A stretch of DNA of 29,179 nt from Candidatus Moranbacteria bacterium RIFCSPLOWO2_12_FULL_48_12 (GTDB lineage: Bacteria; Patescibacteriota; Minisyncoccia; Moranbacterales; UBA1568), in NCBI GenBank assembly GCA_001784735.1, contig MFSB01000007.1:1-29179 (forward strand), in the 5' to 3' direction. Made by a program: the position numbers and the translations under genes. Shown in pieces: positions 20,936 to 29,060 of the stretch; within the stretch, counting starts at the first letter, position 1; each line of letters starts with the position of its first letter. The notes under the pieces are model-generated. The model saw nothing but the letters and a program-made list of their open reading frames with translations, made no database searches and was not told the origin of the DNA.

Positions 20936-22153
20936 ATGTTGAAGGAAAAATCTATCATTCAGATTTGTATTGTGGCCGTTATCTTGCTTTTGCCCCTGGC
21001 TCATCTTAAGGTAATTTTTTTTGGGATGCCTCTTTACAGCGTTGAAATGCCCATTGTTGCAGCCCTTCTTATCTATGGATATGGATGGTACCGCGGCGAG
21101 TTTTCTCCAATGAGGAAGATAAATTTTTGTGACCCGTTCGTTATCGGGATAATCTTATTTTTTCTGGGAGCGGTAATTTCATTTGTTGCCAACCCCTTTT
21201 CTTTGACGGGGCTCGGGATGCTTAAGATGTGGTTTGTCTTTCCTCTTCTCGTCCTATGGTTGTGGGTTGAGACCAAGCCGACAGCGAGAAATATGGATTG
21301 CATACTCCTCGTCTGGCTGGGAGTCATAGCTGTCTCTGCGGCCGTGAGTCTCGCATACCTCTTTCAGGGGGTGCTCACCTATGACGGTCGACTGGCGGCG
21401 TGGTATGCGTCTCCGAACTATCTGGCTCTATCTTTGGTTCCCGGGGTGCTTTTGGCACATTATTTTTACTTTCATTCACCATTCCCAAGAACAAGAATTA
21501 TTCGGCCGCTCATTTGTCTCATGCTGACGCTTCTTCTCACGGCACTCTTTTTTACTCATTCATACGCCGTCTGGATCAGTGTCGCTTTGGCTGGGCTCCT
21601 GTTTCTTTTTCTTGATACTGCCGATATACCTTCTTGGCGCAAAAAACTGGCAGCCATATTTTTACTTCTGATTGTTTTTGGCACCTTTGTTTTATTTGAA
21701 TTAGGCAGTGAAAAATGGCAAGCACTGACGCAGTTTGAGAATCGGTCATCATTTGCCTCGCGTATGATGATCTGGCAAGCGGCCGGTAAGATTATTTATG
21801 ACCACCCTATTTTAGGAATTGGCCTCGGGCGCTTCCAAACAGTGTATCTGGAATATCAGAAATATTTCCTGCCGTACTTGGAGTGGGCCGTACCCCAGCC
21901 ACACAATCTCTACCTCGCCGTCTGGCTACAAACGGGATTGCTCGGACTTGTCGGTTTTGTTCTCCTCATCGCCCGTTCTATATATATATTGATAAAAAAC
22001 AAAGGCCGAGAATCGGTGTTGCTTCTCGGTCTCTTGGTGCTCTACCTTATCTACGGAATTTTTGATACCCCCTTCTTCAAAACCGATTTAGCTTTCTCCT
22101 TTTGGCTGGTTATTGGGCTTTCTCTCGCTCTTAAGTCAGAGACAGAACTTTGA
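20936..22153 (+). CDS. Wzy/O-antigen ligase family membrane protein, second copy
   Basis: 405 residues, about 11 hydrophobic helices. The Wzy_C hallmark is FENRSSFASRMMIWQAAGKIIYDHPILGIGLGRFQTVYLEYQKYF then WAVPQPHNLYLAVWLQTGLLGLVGF, with the conserved Arg, the GIGLGxF loop and the PHNLYL motif. It is not a close relative of the wzy-like protein at 19531, so the two may act at different steps or one as ligase. Its last 113 codons are duplicated in diverged form at 28129-28485. No SD; the start rests on the TAAAAT box seven bases upstream. Confidence 0.9.
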   Translation: MLKEKSIIQICIVAVILLLPLAHLKVIFFGMPLYSVEMPIVAALLIYGYGWYRGEFSPMRKINFCDPFVIGIILFFLGAVISFVANPFSLTGLGMLKMWFVFPLLVLWLWVETKPTARNMDCILLVWLGVIAVSAAVSLAYLFQGVLTYDGRLAAWYASPNYLALSLVPGVLLAHYFYFHSPFPRTRIIRPLICLMLTLLLTALFFTHSYAVWISVALAGLLFLFLDTADIPSWRKKLAAIFLLLIVFGTFVLFELGSEKWQALTQFENRSSFASRMMIWQAAGKIIYDHPILGIGLGRFQTVYLEYQKYFLPYLEWAVPQPHNLYLAVWLQTGLLGLVGFVLLIARSIYILIKNKGRESVLLLGLLVLYLIYGIFDTPFFKTDLAFSFWLVIGLSLALKSETEL

Positions 22154-22163
22154 AAATACTAAC

Positions 22164-22289
22164 TTTTTTATTGTTCCGAATTTGCCCTTGATATTTGGGA
22201 AGCAAACTTTTAAGCGCGAGTAAATTATCTGCTTCAATAATCAAGTTTTCGTCCTCATTTTTTCCTTTTACAGATATTTTTGTTTCCAT
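22164..22289 (-). pseudogene. Fragment of an adenine-specific DNA methyltransferase (type III Mod-like)
   Basis: On the minus strand the reading NEDENLIIEADNLLALKSLL then PKYQGQIRNN (about 22265-22170) matches the segment that directly precedes the DPPY motif in type III Mod and related N6-adenine methyltransferases (NLIIEGDNLLALKxLLPKYxGKI). The reading can be extended upstream to METKISVKGK at 22289. The DPPYNTG motif and everything after it are missing, so this is a 30-40-codon relic. It abuts the amidase fragment on the other strand. Confidence 0.65.
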
Positions 22290-22674
22290 TCATGCTGATG
22301 GCAACAGTGATCCCTCTATCTCTGGGTACAAAGTAGCGGCACCGCGTCGAGATCATACTGAAAAAGCAGAAGAGTTTGCTACTCTTCTTGGTATAGAATA
22401 TCAAAACGCAACCAAACTCCGCCTTGATACCAATATCACCCGTACTATGCGTGGCTACTATGCCTTCAATTGGCGACGGTATGACCATTCACTTCATCCC
22501 CTGACAGTAGCAACTATTATAGAAACTGGTTTTCTCACTAACGCGAACGACAGACGGGTAATCGTTGGCAGCCCAGACAAACCAGCGAATGGCATTGCGA
22601 GCGGCATTCTCAAATTCCTCGATGTCACAACAGAAATGACCCAAGAGAGTGACACAAAGAACCCCACACTCTAA
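22258..22674 (+). pseudogene. N-acetylmuramoyl-L-alanine amidase (Amidase_3), N-terminally truncated remnant
   Basis: About 135 residues of the C-terminal part of a zinc amidase: TDIFVSIHADGNSDPSISGYKV holds the third zinc-ligand His and TVATIIETGFLTNANDRRVI holds the catalytic Glu. The N-terminal third of the domain with the first zinc-binding His and Glu is absent, and sequence before 22258 belongs to the methyltransferase relic, so the enzyme cannot be active. An open frame from 22195 adds non-homologous residues only. Apart from the truncation the frame is intact, suggesting recent loss. A hairpin overlaps the stop codon. Confidence 0.8.
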
Positions 22675-22692
22675 ATGAAAGTTAGAGTATGG
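22664..22692 (+). terminator. Hairpin over the amidase-remnant stop codon
   Basis: CCACACTCTAA (22664-22674) and TTAGAGTATGG (22682-22692) pair with one mismatch around a 7-nt loop; a T-rich stretch follows (to 22709). Probable terminator of the original amidase gene. Confidence 0.55.
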
Positions 22693-22711
22693 AGTTCATC
22701 TTTCCTTTTAT

Positions 22712-22749
22712 CCAGCACCTTCCAGAATACCCTGCGGTGAAGGTGCTGG
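22712..22749. terminator. Hairpin CCAGCACCTT/AAGGTGCTGG
   Basis: A perfect 10-bp stem (22712-22721 with 22740-22749) and an 18-nt loop, just beyond the 3' end of the dienelactone-hydrolase relic on the minus strand. T-runs are weak on both sides. Confidence 0.45.
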
Positions 22750-22751
22750 GT

Positions 22752-22887
22752 TTATTGAAGGTGCGTCTTGAGAAACGCTGTTGTTTTCCCCCAAGCATCT
22801 CTTGTTTCATTCGGAGCGTAGTTCGTACCAGACGGATTGGCGAAGACGTGTCCTGATCCTGAAATTTCTTTCACCCAGATACAAACA
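22752..22887 (-). pseudogene. Dienelactone hydrolase, C-terminal relic
   Basis: Minus-strand reading from about 22880 to the TAA at 22752: IWVKEISGSGHVFANPSGTN followed by YAPNETRDAWGKTTAFLKTHLQ. This is the typical end of the dienelactone hydrolase family, including the catalytic-triad His in GSGHVFANP. The Cys and Asp of the triad and all upstream sequence are gone; the frame runs into the 3' end of the P-type ATPase gene, where homology stops. A relic of about 43 codons. Confidence 0.7.
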
Positions 22888-25614
22888 TTACTCAGGCTTG
22901 CCATCGGGTAGACCCGTAGCAGACAAGGCCTCGCTTTCTTGACGGTGCAAAGACACTCTGTAAAAGAATTTTCTTATTTCCTCTACTACAACGATTGAGA
23001 ATGCTACAGGAATAATAATCAACCAGTCATCTCGATCAAGCGGCACTGTTCGGAGCACTTTTTGAAACAGCGGACTATACACGGCCATGAGCTGTAACAT
23101 AATAATAACTCCTGTCGCCCCCAAAAGAAACTTGTTGGAAAACGGATTCATGGAGAAAATAGATTTTTCAGCTGACCGACAATTCCAGGCATTGAACCAC
23201 TGGAACACAGCGAGTACGGTAAGTGAAATCGTCCATGCTTTCGCAATGTCATCTTGATAATACTGGCTGAAAAGAAAAAGCGTCCCTATCGCCATCGGTA
23301 GCGCCATGAGAAGCATCCGCCGTATCATCAATGTATCAACCAGCGTTGTCTTCGCAAAAAAAATCTTCTTTGGCTCTTTTGGTTCCATCGCCAACGCGAC
23401 GTCTAAGAATCCATCTGTCACCAGATTCAGCCACAAGATTTGAGCCGCGAGAATCGGGAGAGGAAAACCGATGAGCAAGGCTCCCAGCAGGACAAACACT
23501 TCGCCCAGGCTGGTCGAAAAAAGGTAGAGAATGACCTTCTTGATAGTCGCAAAGATATTCCTTCCTTCTTCAACGCCATGGACGATATTTCCGAAGTTGT
23601 CGTCGAGCAAGATGACATCGGAAGCTTCTTTGGCAACGTCTGTCCCGATTTTCCCCATCCCGATGCCGATATCCGCTGCTGAAAGCGAGAGAGCATCGTT
23701 CACTCCGTCTCCGGTCATCGCCACCACCAACCCACTCGACCGATAGGCCTGGATAATTCTCAGCTTATGTTTCGGCGTGACCCGAGAAAAAACGCTCACA
23801 TCCGGTATTTTCTCTGCGAGCTTCTCGTCGTTCAGCCGATCTATCTCTTCGCCGTCGAGCACCATATCCCCGCTTTTATAAATCCCCGCTTCCGTTGCAA
23901 TCGCCTGCGCCGTCACGGCATGATCCCCAGTAATCATCACCACTTGTATGCCTGACACTTCCACTTGGTGCACGGCATCCCTCACTTCTGCTCGAAGCGT
24001 ATCCTTGATACCGAAAAACCCTCCAAAGACCAGGTTTTTCATTGAGCGCTCTTCATCAATACTTGTATCTGACGTGAATTCGTAGGCAAACCCGATGACT
24101 CGCAACCCATCTCGTGACAGAGCATCAAACACTAGCTCTAGTTCCCTTCTCTTTTCATGAGTAATCTTTTTCAATCCGTTTTTCCCAGATTCCCTTCCAG
24201 ACAAAGCAAGAATCTTTTCCGGGGAACCGGTAAGCGCGAGAAAATTCTCCGGTTTCGTACGATGGAGCGACGCGTGAAACTTCCGTTCATAATCAAAAGG
24301 AAGCTCATCGATCATCGGCATCTTGGAAAGCAAGTCTTCATGATTAAAACCAATTTTCTTCGAAAAAACCAGCATCGCTCCTTCGGTCGGATCACCTGCC
24401 ACCCTCCACTGCTTCGACCCTTTGTGAAAGATGAGGCTGGCACTGCTATTGAGAGCCGCTATCTTCCCCGCTAAAAGCAGAGTCGGATGATTTAGTGGAT
24501 CAACACTATCCCCACGAAGACTCACCTCTCCTTCCGGAAAATATCCGCCTCCTCCAATATCAAACAGATTATCACCTATAGACACTTTCTCTATCGAAAG
24601 CTCGTTTTTTGTCACTGTGCCCGTCTTGTCGACGGCAAGGATTTTCGTTTCTCCCAGGACTTCAATGGCTTGTAATTTTTTCACCAGTACATTCTTTTTG
24701 CTCATTCGCCACACTCCGCTGGCGAGCACAAGCGTTATCACGATCGGCAAGCCTTCTGGAATGATAGAAACCGATATGGCAACAATAGTTTTGAAGATAT
24801 CCCGCAATGGATGCCCATTCAAAATGCCGAGGAAAAGCAGTATAAACGCGATAGCGAGAACAAACGAAATTACGAACTTGGAGAGTTTTCGAATATCGCT
24901 TTTCAGCGGAAATTCCGCATCGATTCCGAGTGTTTCCTTGGCTATCGTTCCAAGATACGTCTTGATGCCGGTAGCAACGACGACAGCCCTGCCATTTCCG
25001 GAAACGATCACTGTCCCTTTGAAAACCATATTTTCTTGATCCGAAAGAGCGATTTTCTCTCCTGTGAGCGGACGAGGGTCTTTGTGTTTCGGCAACGACT
25101 CTCCCGTCAAAGCGGATTCATCGATCTTGAGAGCATTGGAAACGATAACACGGGCATCCGCCGGAACCTTCTCGCCCTCCCGCAGAATAATAATATCCCC
25201 TGGGACGATATGTTTGTCTGAAACGATCGTCTCTTCATGATCGCGCAAGACGAAAGCGCTTCCTTTGATGAATTTCTTCAGCGCCAGAAAGGTATTCTGC
25301 GCTTTCCCCTCCTGAACTGTACCGACGATGGCATTGAAAACGAGGACAAAGAAGATAACGGAGGCATCGACAATTTCTCCGGTGAAAAATACGATGATTC
25401 CCGCAGAGAGCAAGATAAAAATGAGCGGGCTCTTGAACTGGCGGAAAAAAATAGCAAAGACACTATCACGCTTTGCTTCCGGCAATTCATTGGATCCGTA
25501 TTCCGCAAGCCTCCGCTGCGCTTCGGATGAAGTGAACCCATGCTCGCTCGTATTGAAATACTGAGTAACTTCCGACGAGTCCTTATTGTAGAAATTCAGA
25601 GAAATCTTTTCCAT
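22888..25614 (-). CDS. P2-type cation-transporting ATPase (Ca2+-ATPase-like)
   Basis: 908 residues, normal for P2 ATPases. It has an N-terminal cation ATPase region (1-50), ten membrane helices, the actuator TGES (170-173), the ion-site motif PEGLP (286-290) in helix M4, phosphorylated D329 in DKTGT, a nucleotide domain, MITGDHAVTAQAIA and TGDGVNDALSLSAADIGIGMG, and a C-terminal cation-ATPase block (LWLNLVTDGFLDVALAMEPKE). PEGLP and the VTDGF motif in M6 fit the SERCA/PMCA-like group; calcium is likely but sodium or other cations are not excluded. It probably exports the ion from the cytoplasm. No SD before ATG 25614. It ends against the dienelactone hydrolase relic. Confidence 0.95.
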   Translation of the reverse strand: MEKISLNFYNKDSSEVTQYFNTSEHGFTSSEAQRRLAEYGSNELPEAKRDSVFAIFFRQFKSPLIFILLSAGIIVFFTGEIVDASVIFFVLVFNAIVGTVQEGKAQNTFLALKKFIKGSAFVLRDHEETIVSDKHIVPGDIIILREGEKVPADARVIVSNALKIDESALTGESLPKHKDPRPLTGEKIALSDQENMVFKGTVIVSGNGRAVVVATGIKTYLGTIAKETLGIDAEFPLKSDIRKLSKFVISFVLAIAFILLFLGILNGHPLRDIFKTIVAISVSIIPEGLPIVITLVLASGVWRMSKKNVLVKKLQAIEVLGETKILAVDKTGTVTKNELSIEKVSIGDNLFDIGGGGYFPEGEVSLRGDSVDPLNHPTLLLAGKIAALNSSASLIFHKGSKQWRVAGDPTEGAMLVFSKKIGFNHEDLLSKMPMIDELPFDYERKFHASLHRTKPENFLALTGSPEKILALSGRESGKNGLKKITHEKRRELELVFDALSRDGLRVIGFAYEFTSDTSIDEERSMKNLVFGGFFGIKDTLRAEVRDAVHQVEVSGIQVVMITGDHAVTAQAIATEAGIYKSGDMVLDGEEIDRLNDEKLAEKIPDVSVFSRVTPKHKLRIIQAYRSSGLVVAMTGDGVNDALSLSAADIGIGMGKIGTDVAKEASDVILLDDNFGNIVHGVEEGRNIFATIKKVILYLFSTSLGEVFVLLGALLIGFPLPILAAQILWLNLVTDGFLDVALAMEPKEPKKIFFAKTTLVDTLMIRRMLLMALPMAIGTLFLFSQYYQDDIAKAWTISLTVLAVFQWFNAWNCRSAEKSIFSMNPFSNKFLLGATGVIIMLQLMAVYSPLFQKVLRTVPLDRDDWLIIIPVAFSIVVVEEIRKFFYRVSLHRQESEALSATGLPDGKPE

Positions 25615-25656
25615 TATCTAATTTTATCACACATATTCTCCTGTCCCATCGAAGGT

Positions 25657-25700
25657 ATAAAAAAACAAGGCTTCCGCCAGCTAGCGGATACAGCCTCGTT
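25657..25700 (-). terminator. Intrinsic terminator of the SPFH gene
   Basis: AGGCT (25668-25672) pairs with AGCCT (25692-25696) and CCGC (25674-25677) with GCGG (25684-25687). On the minus strand a run of seven T follows, so it ends transcription coming from the SPFH gene; it can also act in the other direction. The AGCCTCGTTTT half recurs at 26714-26725. Confidence 0.7.
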
Positions 25701-25753
25701 TTCAGTGCTCCGGCGATAGAAACCCTTACCGCTCGCTCGTTTCACTCACTTTA

Positions 25754-26578
25754 CTACCTATTAATGCCAATAAATGGGCTGGCTCCTCCCCAATACGTCG
25801 GTGTCTTTCCGTCCCACTTTTCTATCCAACGCAATTCCACTACCTGAGGATTGGCTGTCAGCGCCTGCGCTTCAGTTCGAATGGCTTTTGCTTTGCCTTC
25901 AGCTTCAACAACTCTTTGGTCAGCCTCTATCGATATTCTTTCCAGGTCTCTTTCGGCTTTCAACTTCAACTGCTCAGCCGTCACCTTTGCTTCAATCGCT
26001 TCATTGAAGGCTGGCGAGAAATCAAAAGAGGTTATGTTGATATCATCCACTATGATATGGGTTCTAATCAATCTTTCAGCCAGATTGATTTTAATCTGGT
26101 CTTTCACATCCTCTCTTTTGATAATCAATTCTTCCGCAGTAAATTTTGCGGTGACTGCCTTGACTGCCTCCTGAATCGATGGCGCGATAATACGACTATT
26201 GTAATCTTTCCCGACGCTCTGCCAAACAGTATTCACTGCATTCGGAGCAAGGTGATAGTTGATAGCAACTTTGGAGGTTATAATCTGCAAATCTTTGGAA
26301 GAGGCGCTGGCTGGCACCTCGTCTTTTTGAATTTTCACATCCATCGTCACCACCTTCTGCACAAAGGGTATTTTAAAATAAAGTCCCTCATCAAACACTT
26401 TGTCCTTCACTGCTCCAAATTGCAGCAGAACCCCTCTTTCTCCGGCACCAATGGTTCCTACAGTTCCAAAGATGATTATCAACAACACAAGAACACCAGC
26501 GAAAGATGAGATGCCCTTTTTGATTTTTTTGAAGATCTCCATTTTTTCCAGATCAATCACATTGTTCATACTTTTCAT
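25754..26578 (-). CDS. Prohibitin-like SPFH/Band 7 membrane protein
   Basis: 274 residues. There is one N-terminal membrane anchor (about residues 22-45: SFAGVLVLLIIIFGTVGTIGAG) and then the SPFH domain (about 46-210) with GERGVLLQFGAVKDKVFDEGLYFKIPFVQKV, very close to the prohibitin pattern, and a helical EAKVTAEQLKLKAERDLERISIEADQRVVEAEGKAKA coiled-coil that drives ring assembly. Prohibitin-like proteins scaffold membrane microdomains and often control membrane proteases. Two starts, 26578 and 26569, are possible; neither has an SD. It lies upstream of the ATPase gene on the same strand, but a terminator separates them. Confidence 0.93.
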   Translation of the reverse strand: MKSMNNVIDLEKMEIFKKIKKGISSFAGVLVLLIIIFGTVGTIGAGERGVLLQFGAVKDKVFDEGLYFKIPFVQKVVTMDVKIQKDEVPASASSKDLQIITSKVAINYHLAPNAVNTVWQSVGKDYNSRIIAPSIQEAVKAVTAKFTAEELIIKREDVKDQIKINLAERLIRTHIIVDDINITSFDFSPAFNEAIEAKVTAEQLKLKAERDLERISIEADQRVVEAEGKAKAIRTEAQALTANPQVVELRWIEKWDGKTPTYWGGASPFIGINR

Positions 26579-26589
26579 TTAATGTAGTA

Positions 26590-26790
26590 ATTACGCCTTA
26601 TCCATAGAGTTTGGCCACCCTGAAAAAAGCATAGCACTTTTTAATGTTAATGACCACTGGCTCACCTTGAGGTTCGAATCCTGTTTTAAGTAACAAAAAA
26701 TAAGGCTATAACAAGCCTCGTTTTTAGTTGCTCCAGGGATTGGAGGAAGTTCGAACCTGTTTGATGAGTGTTTAGAATGAAGAGGCGGCA
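26590..26790. other. Intergenic stretch with degenerate tRNA-like pieces and a hairpin
   Basis: This 269-bp gap holds no gene I can support. GGTTCGAATCC (26671-26681) looks like a tRNA T-loop. On the minus strand GGGTGGCCAAACT resembles the D-arm of a class II tRNA (about 26610-26622). No cloverleaf can be assembled. AAGGCT (26702-26707) pairs with AGCCT (26714-26718), flanked by A- and T-runs, giving a bidirectional terminator-like hairpin. Confidence 0.4.
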
Positions 26791-26814
26791 TAGTCGTTAG
26801 AATGAAAAGTTACT

Positions 26815-26841
26815 TTTACAACACTAGCTTTCTGCTATACT
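26815..26841 (+). promoter_or_regulatory. Promoter of the GT4 gene
   Basis: TATACT at 26836-26841 lies seven bases before the ATG 26848, so transcription would start on the start codon (leaderless mRNA). The upstream TTTACA (26815-26820) is at 15 bp, shorter than ideal. Confidence 0.5.
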
Positions 26842-26847
26842 ATCTTC

Positions 26848-28128
26848 ATGCCAAAATTAAGAATCGTCACTCAAGAAGGATTGGCTTCTGAAGAACTTTC
26901 TGCATATAAAGCAGTGAGCCCGGCTGACTTCAAGCAATTGGAAAGTCTTTTGCCAGTGCTCACTGGAAAGCATATCCTCCATCTCAGCAGTTCAGCGAAT
27001 GGAGGCGGCGTAGCCGAGCTTCTGACGAGTGGTTGCGCTCTTGAGCGCGCTTTGGGACTGCGCAGCCAATGGGCGATTATTGAAGATGCCATGCCCTTTT
27101 TTGTCATAACCAAAAAAATTCACAATGGTCTCCAGGGGGAATCCCTGACACTTTCCCCGCTTGAGCAAAAAACATACCTTAATATAACTCCGACGCTACG
27201 CGCAGACCTTGAGACTCTGCTCCATAAGCTTCAGCCAGATATTATAATCCTCCACGACCCACAGCCATTGCCATTTATAGAAATTGCGAAACGTTTTGCT
27301 CCAACTCTTCTGCGGCTGCACATTGATCTCTCTACACCCTATCAACCCATGCTTGATTTTCTCAAACCCCTCATCCGTCAGGCCTCAACAATTATCATAT
27401 CCAGTAATAATTACCGAGTTGCCTTTGGAGGTTACCCACCCGAACACATAGCAGTCATACGCCCAGCTATTGACCCTTTCACCGAAAAAAACCGCCCTCT
27501 CGATAAAGATATTGCCGAAGAGATTCTCACCAAACACAATATTGATATCACGCGTCCCTTTATCACACAGATTTCCCGCTTTGATCCTTGGAAAGATCCT
27601 CTTGGCGCTATCGAAGCATACCGATTCGCTAAACATTCTGTCCCTAAACTCCAGCTTATCCTTGCGGGATTCATCGAGGCTTCTGATGATCCGGAGGCAC
27701 TTGCATGGGTCGACAAAACCAAAGCTGCCGTACAAAATGATCCTGACGTTTTTATCTTCTCTGATCTTTCTCAGCTAAAAGACAACATGAGCGACTCTCT
27801 CTTTATCAATGCTCTCAACACGCTCACGAGCTGTACGCTTCAGATGAGTCGCCGCGAAGGCTTCGGGTTGACGATCACAGAAGCCATGTGGAAAGGGCGC
27901 GTAGTCATCGCTCGCCCTTCCCGTGGTGCAGAACTGCAAATTATTAATGGTGAAAACGGTTATATCTCTGATACGTCAGAAACAATAGCTGGCCATGTTA
28001 TCAAAACACTTGCTGATTCAAAAACTGCTCAAGCGATTGGCCGCGCCGCCCAAGCTTCTGTGAAAGAGAATTTCTTCCTTCCTCGCTACATCAGCCACAA
28101 TTGTAAAGTCTATCAAAATTTTTTGTAA
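26848..28128 (+). CDS. GT4 family glycosyltransferase, trehalose-synthase (TreT)-like
   Basis: 426 residues with the two Rossmann halves of GT-B enzymes. Motifs: HILHLSSSANGGGVAELL (N-terminal glycine loop), DIIILHDPQPLPF, LLRLHIDLSTP, then in the C-terminal half ITQISRFDPWKDPLGAIEAYRFAK and the donor-binding SRREGFGLTITEAMWKGRVVIARPSRG. The pattern HxD...SRFDPWKDP and EGFGLTxTEAMWK is that of TreT-like trehalose glycosyltransferring synthases and related GT4 proteins. It could make trehalose from NDP-glucose and glucose, or be a general GT4 enzyme; the sequence does not decide. It is directly followed (no gap) by a wzy relic. Confidence 0.9.
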   Translation: MPKLRIVTQEGLASEELSAYKAVSPADFKQLESLLPVLTGKHILHLSSSANGGGVAELLTSGCALERALGLRSQWAIIEDAMPFFVITKKIHNGLQGESLTLSPLEQKTYLNITPTLRADLETLLHKLQPDIIILHDPQPLPFIEIAKRFAPTLLRLHIDLSTPYQPMLDFLKPLIRQASTIIISSNNYRVAFGGYPPEHIAVIRPAIDPFTEKNRPLDKDIAEEILTKHNIDITRPFITQISRFDPWKDPLGAIEAYRFAKHSVPKLQLILAGFIEASDDPEALAWVDKTKAAVQNDPDVFIFSDLSQLKDNMSDSLFINALNTLTSCTLQMSRREGFGLTITEAMWKGRVVIARPSRGAELQIINGENGYISDTSETIAGHVIKTLADSKTAQAIGRAAQASVKENFFLPRYISHNCKVYQNFL

Positions 28129-28485
28129 GACATCTTGCTCTTTGGTATCGGTCTCGGCAGGTTTCAAGAAGTGTATCTGGAATATCAGAAATATTTCCCG
28201 CCGTATCTGGAATGGGCCGTGCCCCAGCCGCACAATCTCTATTTGGCTGTCTGGCTACAGACGGGATTACTCGGGCTTATCGGCTTTATTCTTCTTGTCT
28301 CCCGAGCAATTATTCTTTTAATAAAAAACAAAAGCCGAGAATCAGCATTGCTTCTCGGTCTCCTCACGCTCTATCTTATCTACGGCCTTTTCGACACCCC
28401 CTTCTTCAAAACCGATCTGGCATTTTCTTTTTGGCTCGTTATAGCGCTTATTATGACTCTTCCAAAACCAGAAGCAGAACTTTAA
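28129..28485 (+). pseudogene. 5'-truncated, diverged copy of the second wzy gene
   Basis: The frame after the GT4 stop reads GIGLGRFQEVYLEYQKYF then PPYLEWAVPQPHNLYLAVWL and continues to the same C-terminus as the protein encoded at 20936-22153. The match covers 28144-28485 against 21815-22153 with many synonymous changes, so it is an old duplicate, not a recent copy. About 290 N-terminal residues are missing, so no functional membrane protein can be made. The junction lies within 16 bp of the GT4 stop codon. Confidence 0.88.
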
Positions 28486-28547
28486 AAGCGATAATTTCCT
28501 CTGTTGCCCCGAGGGTTGGGAGATGTTGAGCTCGTCTGGTTGCCGCA

Positions 28548-28589
28548 TAAAAAAAAGACCCAGATGAGCAGCCTCTGCTTATATCTGGG
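28548..28589 (-). terminator. Intrinsic terminator of the receiver-protein gene
   Basis: CCCAGAT (28559-28565) pairs with ATCTGGG (28583-28589); on the minus strand a T-run (complement of 28548-28556) follows. It lies just after the stop of the gene at 28595. Confidence 0.8.
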
Positions 28590-28594
28590 CAAGC

Positions 28595-28939
28595 TTATTT
28601 TTCGATAAACCGGAGTAGTTGGGTCTTCGCGCCTAAAATGTGAAGGCAGTCTTTTTTCCAGAAGTGCCTGACGCAAAAGCGCTGGGTCTGATTGATACTA
28701 ATGTCGACCAATTTTTCCGGCGGATAACCAAGGCACTTCGCAACGATTCGTCCGCTGTAATTTGGACCAAGATCTTCGTCGAGGAGAACGATATCAGGGT
28801 CAAACTCCTGAATTGCGGCGATATTGGGGTTGAGTTCAAACCAGCAGCTAAGAAGAAGAACTTCATGGCCGGCTTTCTGCAATACCCCTCCTAGCGCCTC
28901 ACACAAGTGCCTGCTATCATCCAAGATTGCGATTTTCAT
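28595..28939 (-). CDS. Stand-alone response-regulator receiver-like protein
   Basis: 114 residues, only a receiver domain and no output domain. Acidic pair D7-D8 in IAILDDSRHLCEAL, likely phospho-acceptor D54 in DIVLLDEDLG, S81 in the switch position (VDISINQ) and K95/K96 in FWKKD at the expected lysine site. The domain is a little shorter than usual at the C-terminus. Such single-domain proteins pass phosphoryl groups or bind a partner. No kinase is in the window. A good promoter (28998-29026, minus strand) and an SD-like GGGGG 4-8 bases before the ATG support a real gene; a terminator follows. Confidence 0.8.
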   Translation of the reverse strand: MKIAILDDSRHLCEALGGVLQKAGHEVLLLSCWFELNPNIAAIQEFDPDIVLLDEDLGPNYSGRIVAKCLGYPPEKLVDISINQTQRFCVRHFWKKDCLHILGAKTQLLRFIEK

Positions 28940-28997
28940 ATACCCCCCTTTATTTAGACGGTATGAATGTATGTGAGAAATGAGCTAGGAACAAAAC

Positions 28998-29026
28998 AGA
29001 ATACCCTGGAATAGGTACTTTGTCAA
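28998..29026 (-). promoter_or_regulatory. Promoter of the receiver-protein gene
   Basis: On the minus strand a perfect TTGACA (complement of 29021-29026) and TATTCT (complement of 28998-29003) are exactly 17 bp apart, giving a leader of about 50 nt. Confidence 0.75.
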
Positions 29027-29060
29027 CTTTGGCTCCGATAATAGGATTTGAACCACCAGA
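29024..29060 (-). other. tRNA 3'-end-like sequence
   Basis: Minus strand: GGTTCAAATCC followed by TATTATCGGAGCCA, i.e. a T-loop-like piece ending in an encoded CCA. The T-stem has two mismatches and the upstream half is the coding end of another gene, so it is not a tRNA; it may be a relic of a tRNA or of an attachment site. Confidence 0.3.

Noticed and set aside
22195..22257. Use of the ATG at 22195 as the start of a complete amidase
   Set aside because: The residues before 22258 have no amidase similarity and the complementary strand there reads as a methyltransferase fragment; the first zinc ligands are missing.
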